This document shows positions 37,601 through 49,900 of a stretch of 64,000 nucleotides of DNA, in pieces. Under the pieces are notes generated by a model. The model was given only the letters and a program-made list of their open reading frames with translations, was not told the DNA's origin and made no database searches. Source of the stretch: Progne subis subis. Lineage: Eukaryota; Chordata; Aves; Passeriformes; Hirundinidae. The position numbers and the translations under genes were made by a program. Position 1 is the stretch's first letter. The number at the start of each line of letters is the position of its first letter. The stretch is from positions 14,025,360 to 14,089,359 of the forward strand of contig JAKJHU010000030.1 in NCBI GenBank assembly GCA_022316685.1. The letters run 5' to 3'.

Positions 37601-39830
37601 TTGAGAATCACAGCTGACAGGGACAGAGGCCCTTTCCTGCAGGCTTTTGCTGAGCTCCTGTTACTAAGGCAATTACAAGTTGGGCTCCTAGCCCAGACCT
37701 ACATGTATGGGAGATGCAGAGAGCAGCGAGTGACCTTACTGTGAGCTGAAGAGCTGCTGGAGGACTGTTCAATATTTAATGTGGAAACACTACTGAAATT
37801 GTTTTGCAGCAACCAGCACAGCTCCTGATTGGGATTTCCCCTCTGTATAAGTGTAGTGTTTTATTTCCTAGCATGTTTGTAGCTTTAAGATGCTTTTGCC
37901 ATTAAGACTTCTGTTTTCAAGATTACAGTAGCAATGATAGATAGACGCAGTTTAAGGCCTGCAAAAAGACTGCTAAGCCTGCTTCAGGGACTAATGCAGA
38001 TAAATGGCATCCTTTCTGGGCAGACTTTATGGTCCAAAACCAGACACACAGGACATTCCCAGGTCACTTACATTTTATTGCTTCATCTGAGATAATTCAC
38101 ATGATCTGTCTCTTTCATTCATCCTCCCATCCTAGAAACCACCTGTGTTTTCCATCTTCTGTTTCAAAGGCATTTACAATACAGTTAGGAACAAGGTTAA
38201 TTGAGAAAGAAGCCAGATAAGGGACAGATGTATATTTAATTGAAAATAAAAAGGCTGTCTGTTTGTTAGTGAATACACAGCCTTAAGCACATAACTCTGG
38301 TCCACCTACTCAGTGGTTATAACAATAACTTAGTGTTTCCATAGCCCTTCTGATTGCTCCATTTTCATGCGGAGGAAGTTTCTCAAGTTGTTTCATAAAC
38401 AGAGGTGTGAGATACACAATATTGAATTGCCCAAGCCTAAGGAAGCATTGTGCACAATAAATCTGCTTTGCACTTAGGCACTAGGTTTCATCCAGCACAC
38501 AATAACTGGCTGTCATCAGAAGCCAGTTAAAGCTTGTTCCCTTGCTCTGACTTGTTCTGAGAGTCCCTGTAGGAGCAGGTTGGTCAGTGTTGCTGCCTCT
38601 CACATCCACACTTTAGGTGTTGAGTGGCTCCAGGTGATGCTGTTGGGCTGGATGCCAGTGAGATATCTCAGGAGGTGACTAAAAGCAACAAGGAAAGGTA
38701 TGGGCTTGAGGTGGGAGTGGCTAACATAAAATTTGGGGAATATTGGATTTGAGAGATAGGTTTGGCAGGAGACAGAAGCCTGAAGGAGGAAGAGGGTATT
38801 GTAAGAGGAGGGAATGTAAGATTGAAGTACTGGATATGAGAGATTGGGATTATGGTAGATGTCCTGTGATGGATGGCAAGTAGGAGCTATAAGGTGTGAG
38901 AAGTGTAAGGCTGTCAGTCCATTTCAGATTATCTGCTCCTCATAATCTGAATTCAATTAAATATGTGGTCTGACCACTTTTTCACAGTGGCTCCAACATC
39001 AACCCAGCAGCTGCTGAGACAAAGCTACTGCCTGTGGCTGCACTGGATGTGAAGGTTTCATGCCTCCCACCATTAGCAAAACAGTCAGCTCCCATGCACA
39101 CGTCTGTGGCAAGAGCTTTAATTCCTCACAGCCCTCAATATCCTGCCCTAGCACCTTTACAGAAGTGCTTATGAGACAAGGGTCACAGGGCTACAGAAAC
39201 ACAGCTATACAGCACAGGGTAGGAGAGGTAAGTATAGGGATTTTATAGCCAAGGAACTCTATATATTCATCCCAATAACCTGGAGGGAATCCAAGTGTCA
39301 TTTTCAGACATTATGGTATGACAGAAATCTAATATTTCTGGTCCAAGTTTAGCAAGGAACATAAGCCAGGATTGTTACTAAGCACATAGCAATGGGAAAA
39401 ACATAAAAATACTATACATGTACTTCCAGACAAATAAAGAAAAACATTTTTAGGAGAAGTTGTTATAACTATTTTCCATGGATGCAGAACATCTAAGAAA
39501 GGCTGTATCTGGACTTTCTGTGACTAGAAGCAAACTTCAGTCCAAGGCAGAAACTTCCATTGATTCTTTTCAGCTTAATTCCAAAATGTTGAGCTTGTAA
39601 CAGATTTTTCAGTATGCCTTGGCTGGGCTTTTGCTGCTTGACAAAAAGAGGGCTTCTTGATCACTGAGTAGCTCCAGTTCTTCAGAAAGATGGTGCCTTT
39701 CCAAACTGTGGTAGGAGTCTATGAAACAGCCCCAGAAGAGTGATGAGCAATGAGCACTGAGGAAGCTGGCAGAAATCAATCCCCACAGTAAGTTAAATAT
39801 TAAATATTAAATTAAATATTTGTGTTTCAT
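34611..39830. other. Unique non-coding sequence, no gene recognised
   Basis: AT-rich sequence with short frames. A purine-rich stretch lies at 38690-38910. Exon-like spots at 37352-37375 and 38988-39228 are reported only as findings. A plus-strand frame of 123 codons (35225-35596) shows no domain or codon bias. No interspersed repeat is recognised. Confidence 0.45.
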
Positions 39831-39831
39831 G

Positions 39832-39973
39832 TAAAAAAGCAAACAAAATCCATGAAAAACAAACAACCTTGAAAAAAATCCCTAAACCCCACACACAAAA
39901 AAAACACCCCAAAACACGAAAAACTCAAACAAAAATAGTTCTTAAAAAATAACACAAAAAACCCCCCACAAAA
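39832..39973. repeat. A/C-rich low-complexity tract (minus-strand G/T tract)
   Basis: The sequence is mostly A and C (AAAAC, CCCCAC, ACACAAAA units) and is the complement of the G/T tracts elsewhere. An AT-only palindromic word set (TTAAATATT repeats) lies just left, at 39793-39820. Confidence 0.85.
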
Positions 39974-41600
39974 TAATTTTTTTTTCCCAAAAAGAGATTT
40001 TGCTGAAACAATCTTAGTCAAAACTTGATTAGCTGCCTCATCCTCTCACTTCAAATCACCTCCAAAACAAGCTTTTCCTTGAGTGCATATATTTCTGCCT
40101 CCTGCTAATGATTTGGCAGGCAGTGAATTGTGGCCACTACTACTAACTCATTGATGCCTTGTTTGGGGGAAAAAAAGAGGCATCTCCATTATTGGTAAAG
40201 TGGCACCTATTTTGGGTGAATAGGCAGAGGATCTTAGCCAGCTTATACTAGTATAATTAAGACACTGCAAGTCCTTATCTCTGGCTTGACATAGATAGAA
40301 GAGTTACTCTAATTTAATTTATCATTGTAAATTCAAAGGAGCAAGCTCTACAAGAAAAAGCTTTCTCTTTATATACTAATTTGCTTCTATATTAGTAAGG
40401 TTATGTTGTTTTTGTTTTTGTTTTTTCTTCCTTTGACTATTTTGGCTAAAAAGAATTGTACCTTCTCCAATTCCAGTTGCTTCACTTTTATTAAAATTTG
40501 TAAAAAATGGTGTACAAAAGTCTTTCCAACTCTGCTCATAACCTACTTTTATCTTGATTAAACTTTGTCTTAGAGTTCTGGCCTTTTATTATACATTCTT
40601 ACAGCAACTAGCACAGCACATCAAACATAGATTTTGAACCTCATGATAATACATATTTCAGTTTAAAATATGGGTTTCACGGCTTACACTCACTCAGTCA
40701 CTCCTTTCCACTGTGGAGATTACAATAGTTTCACCTTTGCTGTTCTGCCTGGGCACTTGAGGCTTCACATAACCATGCTTTGAAGTACTTCTTCCAAGTT
40801 CAGAATTTACTATTTGAAATGTCTGATGTAATGCTGTCTAATCCTTTCCATGGCTTCAGGGCAGACAAGCTTTCAATTTAGTGAAAAATGTATTTCTGTA
40901 AGGTTATTAGAATAAAATGAAATAAAAACCAGTTGTGGAGTGATCATCACAAGGCAGGTTGCTATGGGTTTCTTTTTGAAGGAAGCAGAGGCCAGCTCCT
41001 GCCCTGCTCAAAGCAATAGCAGGGTTGCTGTCAGCATCCATAAGCTCCAGATCAAACTATGGCTTTAATTCAGGACATTTTTTTTATTTGTTTTTAATAA
41101 GGTTGATGTTCAGGAAAAGGTCAAATGTAAAACATAGGACCTGTTTTATAGGATACTTGAATCCCTCTTTTTTCAAGTGGCCATATAGATTAGAAACCAT
41201 ACGTGGAAGGCCTGAATAATCTTACACGTGGTAGCAATCACTATTCTGCATTATGCACTCCCTTCCTAATATCATATGTGAGCAGATGGGGTCTTTCCTC
41301 CAAGGGTGCTCTTTATTCATGTTCTTGACTTGAAGTTATCACTATGATCTTAAGCCACTTTTATTAGAGTGTCTGTTTTTAATCAGGAGGGAAGGGGGAT
41401 TTGCAGTGAAGAAAAAAACACTGGTGGGTAAAATGAACCACCACAGAGACAAAAATAAACAGAGGAATTTCCTCAATGCCCTATTTCATCTTCCTTTTTC
41501 CTTTTTATTAAATAAAACATACTAAATAATTTAACATAATATTGGTTTTATAAGTACCATCATTAAAGTAGCTACTTGTTCTGAACTAATATATGGTGTC

Positions 41601-41642
41601 TTTCTTTCTTTCTTTCTTTCTTTCTTTCCTTCCTTCCTTCTC
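41601..41642. repeat. (TTTC)n / (TTCC)n microsatellite
   Basis: Seven TTTC units are followed by about three TTCC units. Confidence 0.95.
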
Positions 41643-43994
41643 CATTTTGCCTTCACTCTCTTTTGTTTATTTTTGTATTGCATGTATTCAATATATAATC
41701 AGAAAGCAAATAAGAGGAGAAAATTTAGTTTCAGGACTGCAACTGTCCTAACAAGTTAAGGTAAGAGGGTGTTTTGCTGCTTCATTTTCTTGGTCCTCCG
41801 GTACATGACTTCAAAATGATGCCAGTAAATCTAGGAGTAAACTCCACGCTAATTTTGAGTGTCCAATCTCTGCAAAATAAAGGTTGATGCAATTATCAAA
41901 CAACGGCAATGTTAATAACATTGTTTGACAGTGGTAGTTCATGGAGAATCCAGCTGAGAGCTGGACATGAAAAATGCACAGCTCAGCTTTTACCTAGATT
42001 AGGGGAAGTGCTTGAAGGTCAAATACAAGTTCTGTGTAAATTCAGTGGGGTGCTAGGAGATATTTTGCCATTGCAGCCACCTTCTGTGTTCTGCCCACAG
42101 TCACCAGGCAGAAGGACAGGAATGGTGTCTCCTTTCACCCGCCCCAGAGCTGGAGCTCTAAATACATACTCAAGGGACGATTATGCCACTGTGCCCAGCT
42201 GTGGTGACATACTGGCTGTGCTGTTGGCTCAGCTGCAGCACCTTCCTCTCTTGCAAAACCCTGAAATCTGCCCATCAGGATTCATTAGGAGTAGTCGGCA
42301 GAGCTGGAAGTTAAGATTAGACTGCACCACCTCGAGCTGGCTGAGCCCAGATTAGGTTTCAGGTGTTGATACGCAGACACAGCAGATGAAACACCAGTAG
42401 TGGAGGTGGTTTAGTCTCCAGCAGCCTCCAAGTGCCTCATTCTTGTCTGTTTCCACCTTCTTTGGCAAGAGCAGGCAAATCGCAGGTAGAAGTAAATACC
42501 TGTAGTTCACTGAACTAGAAAGTCAAATAGAATTTGCAAGTGGGCTGGGCCAGCACACCATGCTCACATCATTTAGGAGCAACTTGATGTAGAGTTCAGG
42601 CTTGCAGGCTGCAGTGGCAGTGGGAGAGAGGGGAAGATACCACAGCTGGGAGTGAGAGCTGTTCAGGATGGGCTATACCCTACTGTGCTTGTAAGTCAAT
42701 ATCCTTAAACACTTTCTTTAGGGTAAATGTGCTGTGAATACAGAAGTTGTATTTTTAGCAATCTAAGTTCAAGCTCAGGCAGAACATAAACTCAGCCATT
42801 TTTCCAAGCTTACCTCACACCAGCTTGACTTGATCCCAACACTTAAATTTTTAGAGTCTTGACAGATCTTACAGCTGGATGCAAATACTTTCTATTGAGT
42901 CCTAGTGAAATGTTGGGGCCAGCTGGACTGGACCAAACTAATAGAATCTTTTTTAAAAAGGCCTAAATCACATAACATCTTCCCCAGGGGATGTGCACAA
43001 ACATGGTAGAAGCAATGACTTTTTAAAAAGTGCTGAAAAACTCTTTGCTGGTACTTTGGGAACCATAGAGGTGGTGAACTCCCAGGAGATTTGGGTGGCC
43101 TGTCTGCAGTTCATATATCTTATGTTTCAAAGAACCATTTCCCCTACACTTAAATTACAGCCTTTCCTACTGTCATGAGCTCAAAGGGCCAGAGGAACCA
43201 GTTCTGAGTTAGCTCAGCTTTTCCAGGGAAAAAGGTCACCCTGTTACTGCAAATCCACCTCTTCCATCTTCATACTGGGAAGTTGCAGATTTTGGGAACG
43301 GGGATAGAAAACTGTTTAAATAATTTCATCCATGATTGAAAGGAGAGTGAAATAGACTGAATTCTCTTCCCCCAAAAAATTGTATTAAAATTTTTGGATT
43401 ATAAAGTTATTTTGATAGCTTGCATGTACTTTTAAAATGCTTAATTAAAATTTTGACTGTAAACATCAACCTCTTCTCCACTGACTTACAAAGACTGACT
43501 TTTCAGTAACTTAAATTCTTTTACAAAAACCAGGAAATTTTTGATTAAAACTTCTTTTCTATAATTAGCAAGAGCAGTTCAATAAAAGGCTGAATGTTCT
43601 GCTTGCATGGACCCCATCTCATGAGGCCAAGTCTATAATGTTGAATATCCTTCTAGATATACAAACCTCAACATTTTATTTTTTCTAAAGAAACATAGTG
43701 TCTCATAATTTTTGTTTGAATAGTTGGAGTAAAATAACCCACTACTTGAATTTTCATCCCCCACAATGCAGCAACATTTCTGAATCACATTTAAAAATAA
43801 TCTGTGTGCTTCTTTTAGCATCCATATTTCATCTGAAAGTCAAAGATAGAAGCAGAAATACTGTGAGAAAAAAAGTAAACCCGTAGTATTCTGATAGAGG
43901 AGGTAAGGGAACTGACTTTGAGATTAACAGCCAGGCCTGTGTGCCAAAAACTTAGAAGTCTCCCATTGTTATCTTGCACTCTCCCTTACGCAGA

Positions 43995-44055
43995 TCCCTG
44001 GACCAGATCCTCAGATGATATCAGCTGGTGGGTGCAGTCACATTCATGTGAGTAG
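43995..44055. repeat. Possible relic of an ancient amniote repeat
   Basis: The words 'ggaccagatcctcagatg' and 'cagctggtg' resemble one end of an old palindromic repeat found widely in reptiles and birds ('agatcctcagctggtg...'). It is degraded and I cannot name the family. Confidence 0.35.
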
Positions 44056-45195
44056 CATTACAGTGATTAAAGATAGATGATAATCAGCCTTGCTGGTTTC
44101 AATGAGTTTTATTATTCATTTGATTGAAAGGTATTTTCCAGTTGTTGTGAAGCAGGGAAATGTGTTTTGAATTCATAGTTTTTTAAGCCTCACACACATT
44201 GTTTGGCAAACAAAGATTGTTTAGGTTGTCTGGGACTCCTTCACTGCATCCTCTCAAATGTGAGATTTCCCTCTGTTTTCCAATGGACCATTCTGGTGCA
44301 GTTAAACACACAGTGGCCAGCTTTGCAAAGCAGTAAGCCTTCTTTAGAATGAGGTATTTTGGTTTCATCTGTAATCTTTATGGAAAAACTGGACATTACA
44401 GTAGAAGGATTATGCTAAGTTTCTTTCTGCCACTGAAGAGATGGACAAAGCAGTAGCTCAAGGCATGGAATGAGCATTCTGAAGTAAGCACTTGGTCACC
44501 GGATTCAGTACCAAGAAATGAACCTAAACTATTTCAATTTACATATGTTTGTAATTTGCATCCCAGCTTTACACTTTACAGGGACTCACTTGTTTGCTGT
44601 TACTGTAGTAAATGTTTGTTCACAGGCTGCTTAAAATCAAGCCAGGGAGGTCAAGCTGGGACCAAATCCAAGGCTGCCTTACCCTGCCTGCCTGCCTTGT
44701 GTGAATATACTCCTAGGGCTCAACACTGTTCTGTGCTTGAGTGGTGCAAAACTGATTCCAAAGCCTGATACTGCAGCACAGGGGTTCCCCAGTTATGCTG
44801 GGATCTATGAATCAAACCAGAGACTTTAATGTGAATGTTGCTCCTGCTACCACTCCTTTTCTGTGCTGAATTGCTCTTTGGAGGAGACTCTGGCTTGCTT
44901 TCTCACAATTAATCTATAATTATTTTGCATGGGGTGTGTCATCTTTCCTTGGATACATAAATTCTTATCACCTTCAGATGACCATAGCCAATTAAGAAAT
45001 TTGGGGGTCTATAAGTTAGAAGAAGTAAATTTCATGTGCATGGCTTTTGGACTGGCATTCAGAATTTATTCCTAGTCTTTCTGTATCATATATTGGCCAG
45101 TCTCCTGCCCCTTTCTTCACGCTTTCTTCTGCATCAGGTGACTTTGCAGATTGATACTGCTATCCTATGAATTTTTACTTTTCCATTTGGCACAG

Positions 45196-45301
45196 AGTAA
45201 ACTTCAGATGGAAAATCTCCATGGCAGGATGAGGAGTGCCAAGGTTGAGCCCATCAACACTATCCAGTTTCGTCCCAGGGAAAGGAAGGAGTCAACCCGA
45301 G
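45196..45301 (+). CDS. Candidate internal protein-coding exon, gene not recognised
   Basis: The upstream pyrimidine-rich stretch ends in TTTGGCACAG (acceptor AG at 45194-45195). The downstream junction is CGAG|GTAATG (donor GT at 45302). Of the three forward frames only one is open, and it is open throughout: S-K-L-Q-M-E-N-L-H-G-R-M-R-S-A, then KVEPINTIQFRPRERKESTR, leaving in phase 1. Entry is in phase 0 and the exon is 106 bp. The peptide is hydrophilic, basic and coiled-coil-like at its start, unlike the Phe/Leu/Cys-rich chance frames elsewhere, and codon third positions look coding. I cannot name the protein. The minus-strand CR1 begins within about 10 bases of the donor, so this exon survived a very close insertion. 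No adjoining exon was identified with confidence, so partner exons may lie outside the window. Confidence 0.5.
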
Positions 45302-45305
45302 GTAA

Positions 45306-46900
45306 TGCAAATCATAGGGAGCTTTAAGATCAAGTCCAACCATTAATCCAGCATTGCCAAGCCCACTCCTAAACCAGGTTCACTGCTGAACCATGCCCCT
45401 AAGCAATACATCTATATTGCTTTTAAATACCTCCAGGGTTGGTGACTCCACCACTTTTCTGGGAAGCCTGTTCAAATGCTTGACAACCATTATGGTCAAG
45501 AAATTTTTCTTAATATTCAACATAAGCCTCTGCTGGTGCAACTTGAGGCTGTTTCCTCTTGTTCCATTGCTTTTTTACCTGAGAGAAGAATCAATCCCCA
45601 CTAGGCTACAGCCTCCTTTCAGGGAGTCACAGAGTGATAAAAACTTCCCTGAGCCTCCTTTTCTCCAGGCTAAGCACCCCCAGCTCCTTCAGCTGCTTTT
45701 CATCAGACTTGTGCTCCAACCCTTCAACAGCTTTGTTGCCCTTCTCTGGATCACCACCTCAGGGTCCTTTCCACAGTGAGGGCCCAGAGCTGGACACAGG
45801 ACTCAAGGTGCCAAGTGCAGAGGGACAATCCCTGCCCTGGTCCTGCTGGCCACATTACTGCTGATCCAGGCCAGGATGCCATTGGCCTTCTTGGCCACCT
45901 GGGCACACCTGGCTCATGTTCAGTCACTGTTGACCCAGCAGCCCCAGGTCCTTTTCCAAGGTCAGCTTTCCAGCCACTCTTCCCCAGCCTGTAGGACTGC
46001 ATGGGATTGTTGTGACCCAAGTGCAAGACCCAGGACCTGGCCTTGTTGAGCCCCACACCACTGTCCCTGGGCCATTGATCTAGCTTGTCCAGATCCCTCT
46101 GCAGATTCTTTCTATCTTCCAGTAGATCAACACTCTGAACCAACTTGGCATCATCTGTTTAGTGAGGGTACCCTTGATCTCCTCATCCAAACCATTGACA
46201 GAGATATTAAATGAGTCTGGCCCCAGAACTGAGCCATGGGGGACATCACTTGTGACCATCTCAATTTAACTCCATTCACTAATACACTCCAGGCTTGGCC
46301 ATCCAGCGAGTTTTTATCTGGTCAATAGTGCATCCATCCAAGACATGAGCTGCCAGCTTCTCCAGAAAATGTTGTGGGAAATTACGTCAAAGTCTTTGGT
46401 GACTGAAGTCCAGGTAAGCAGCATGCATAGCCTTTCCCTTATCCACAAACTGAGTCACCTTGTGATTGAAGGAGATAGAATCACAAGCTGAACCTAGATT
46501 TCATAAACCCATTCTGTCCAGGCTTGATCCCCTGTTTGTCCTGTATGTGCCACATGATGACCCTCAAGACGATCTGCTTCATAACCTTCCCTGACACCGA
46601 GGCCTGGATGACAGGCCTGTACCTTCCCAGCCTCCTGCCTGTCCTTCTAAATGGCTGTTACATTTGTTCACTTCTGGCCAGCAGGAACCTCTCCAATTAG
46701 CCAGGTCTGCTGATAAATTATTGAAAGTGGCTTGGTAAGCTCTTGCACCAGCTCCCTTGGTAGCCTTGGGTGTACACAATGGGTGTATTCATCAGGGCCC
46801 ATGGACTTCACAATGGGTGCAGAGCTTAACAAAACTTTCTGTGGGGGATTACTGTTACTCCCTGGACAAGTCAGCTCTTCAGCACGTTTCCTGCACGCCT
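45306..46900 (-). mobile_element. CR1 LINE, 5'-truncated, with broken reverse-transcriptase region
   Basis: The 3' end is at the left (degenerate octamer AATCATAG, then 'tttaagatcaagtccaacc'). The 3' UTR and ORF2 C-terminus extend rightwards. On the minus strand, 46143-45751 encodes CR1 ORF2 signatures such as VLHLGHNNPMQSYRLG and the WPRRPMASWPGS segment. 46910-46668 carries SMGPDEYTHCVHPRLPREL and KPLSIIYQQTW, a hallmark of the CR1 reverse-transcriptase domain. Frameshifts separate these pieces, and no full ORF2 or ORF1 remains. A full CR1 is about 4.5 kb, so about one third survives. The right edge is uncertain: recognisable CR1 stops near 46900, but the GC-rich stretch to about 47240 may be diverged CR1. 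Confidence 0.93.
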
Positions 46901-49900
46901 TCTGTGCCAATTGCTGTGCAGATTGTCTCCCTGTTGGCGGCCCTACGGATCACCAGGGCTGCCTGAGTGGTTCCTTTATAGGCGTGAGGGCATTTGGCTG
47001 CCTCTGCTTCCAACCCCACCCAGGTCCCAGCATCTGCTGTCATGTGAGCTGCAGGCTTCTGGGGCTCTCTGAGCTCCCCGATATCCTCCCAATTTGGGAA
47101 ACCTCCCCAAGCACCACACTGGAACATTCCACAATGGATCACGCCAGCACTGGAGCCACTCACCTCACAAGAGAGTGCTGGTTTCAGTTATATTATGATT
47201 AAATCTCCTGCTGTTGCTCCTGGAACCACCCAGGTCCGCTGTGTGCAGGTGTCAGTAGGCCCAGGGGCCTGGCTGTAGCTTTCCCGCTTACATGAGATGA
47301 TGTTTTCTGTGCACTTGCCTATCTTGCTCTGTGGTCACAGCACATGACTTCCCTTCGTTCTCCTTTCAGCCTGGGGCTGCCTCTGCCCTTTGGACTGGCA
47401 GGAGGTTGCACAGCATCAGCGATGAGCAGCTACAGAGATAGCACATGATGTTGTCTGGGGTGCCAGGGTCATGCAGGTCTGTCCCCAGTGTCTGACAGTT
47501 GCAGGGGCCCATTGCAAGCTGTTAGTGCACTTGAAAACACAGGAATACTTACCCATGAAAAAATAATACTGTTTTATAGAAATGGCCGAATGTTTCTCAG
47601 TGAGGGTCATGAACCCCTTGAAGGTCACAAGAGCATTCAAAAGGGTCATGAAATTTTAGACAGCAGAAACCAGCAGCAGCTCTGTTCCTCCAGAGAGGCA
47701 AAGTGAGAATCGGCTGTAAGTATTGGCTGTCAGTGTTTGCTATAGCAAGGGAATTGCTAATTACACAACTTTAATTGCTATCAGCACTCAATTCTGGCAG
47801 GAACAGGGAGAAGAGGACAAGCATTTAACCCCCACTCTTGCTCTCTCACCCTGAAAGAAGGGAGCAGAAGTGGATTTGGGAAAGATACACTCACTAGAAA
47901 ATGGACCAAAAGGGAAATGTGCTTTGTAAATGTTTGGGGAACTCTAGTAGAGTATAGTGTTTCTGCATTAGAGGATAAGTCTCTACTGCAGGACAGAGTC
48001 AGCCTCAGGGCTTGGTATTTGGTAACACCACCTTGGCCATAGTCTTCAACAACCTCTGCCATTTTGTTTATTGCTTTTCTGCTTCCTGCAGGGTTTCATT
48101 TCATCAGCTTAAGGGTCACTGCAGTCTTTTCACTTAATCACTGTACAAATGATTTAGCTTGCTCACTTATTTCCTCTTTATTCACATACTTCTTGGATCC
48201 TGCAGAGTAAAATTCCGGTGTGAAAGGTTTAAGACTCCAGACAGTTGTGAAACTACTCTGGCAATTTAGCATCTTTGGTTGAGATTAGTCTTAAAGTTGT
48301 TATGTGACATCTGAAGACAAAAACTTGTAAATCTTTCTAAAATGCTAGGCCAATAGCTTTGATATGTAATAAACACTGAAATTCTGTAAAACATTACAAT
48401 CCATTTTATCATCTTTTCTAAACAGAAAGAGCAAAGTCAGGAAATTCATTGCTGAGGAGTTATACTTTTCTTTGAACCTACTTGATACTAAACATTTGGG
48501 GAGTTAAAGCAGCCAGTTTCAATGTAAACAGGCAAATGACTGAATTAAATGTACAAAGTGGACTATTTATTTTTCCTTATGTGTTGAGTGAGTTCTTAGG
48601 ATGAGATAATAATGCTTTGTAATCATTTACTGCCTTCCAGTTAGAGAAGTATAATAAAGCCTTAATCATTGTAGTGCCACTAGTTAGATGTTTGCTGTCT
48701 TCCATGGTTACCCTCCTGTATGTTAAAAATGTTATATCTCTACCTGCCTGTCCTCTCTTAGGTCATAAACCCATGCTCTCCAGGTGTATAAGGAAAAGGA
48801 AAAGGTTTAGGAGCTCCAGATACTCACAACTGCCTCATCATCAAAAAGTAACATTTTCTCATGAATGCCATTTAAATGGCTCTTTTTTCATGCTCTAATC
48901 CGTTTTATTATAATAAAGACAGCCTATTTAGACTATGTTTTAAATAACAGGCATTTACTCTGCAAAATTGCTTTGACTAGAATAATAGAAGGAGACACTC
49001 CAAGATCTACTCAGTCCCTTCATCAGAGGAGGTGATGCCTTAGATTAGGTGGGAAATGAGGAGCAGAGGGGATGCTTGGGGATATATCTGCTTCACCCAT
49101 TACATCTGGAACTTGAAAAGAATATATGCAAATGACATTATTAGCATGCTGCTGTTAATTCCCCTGCCTGCTTTTCCATTTTTTATTACCTGTTACCATA
49201 GCTTTCTCTTAAAAAGTTTGAGTGGTATCCCCTGCTGCATCCCATGCACAGGAAGGGCTCCCCAGTCCCCAAGTCTGTCATGCTGTCTCTCCAAAACTCA
49301 CCTCTGCTGTAACACTCAGTGGTAGGCTGGTGATCTGTGTTCTCTGCTGGCTCGTTTGGTCCAAAGTAATATTTCTAGCCTTCTGCTCTGCTTAGTATTC
49401 TGTCACTTTTCCTTCCTTCTCACCCAGACTGAGCAATAATTTCACATGCTTTCATGCTGCCCATGACTGCAATCAGGTGGACACGCTTAGATATATCACA
49501 AAATAGCAGCAACATCAACAGGAGATAGAAGTGGCTCCCCTTAAGTCATGCAAGAGGGCTGCTGTCCAGATGGAGAAAGAGCTTGGATCTTTTGTCTTCG
49601 TTATTGCTGTAACTGCATACTCCTCCTTCCTAGCATCCCTCTCCAAAACTGCCATCAATTAACCTTTTCATTGCATTGAGCCTCTGCTTTTGTCTCTATG
49701 GCAATGGAAACCTCTGTAATACCAACACCTCTCAGGGAATGCCTAAAGGATGGAAAAGTTGTTTATTTTAAAGGTTCAGATCTGGGAAGGCTGAATGAAA
49801 TAAGCAGTAAGGACAAATTCATGTGCCAAAAACTGTACCTTTTATGTACAGTGGAAGGATATTACTGAGTGTGTGCAGCTGAGGACAGGAACCCTCCAAG

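Larger units (their letters stand above)
39974..45195. other. Unique non-coding sequence, candidate intron
   Basis: I see no recognised interspersed repeat apart from the simple repeat at 41601 and a possible ancient relic at 43995. A plus-strand frame of 148 codons at 41909-42355 is the longest non-repeat frame in the region; it lacks recognisable motifs and clear splice sites. If the exon at 45196 is real, this stretch would be upstream intron. Confidence 0.4.

Noticed and set aside
41909..42355. Plus-strand 148-codon frame
   Set aside because: No recognisable motif, start context or splice sites; compatible with chance in a stretch of low stop density.
43820..43902. Good acceptor (CTTCTTTTAG) and donor (GAG|GTAAGG) pair
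   Set aside because: All three frames contain stops, so it is not a coding exon; there is no evidence for a non-coding one.
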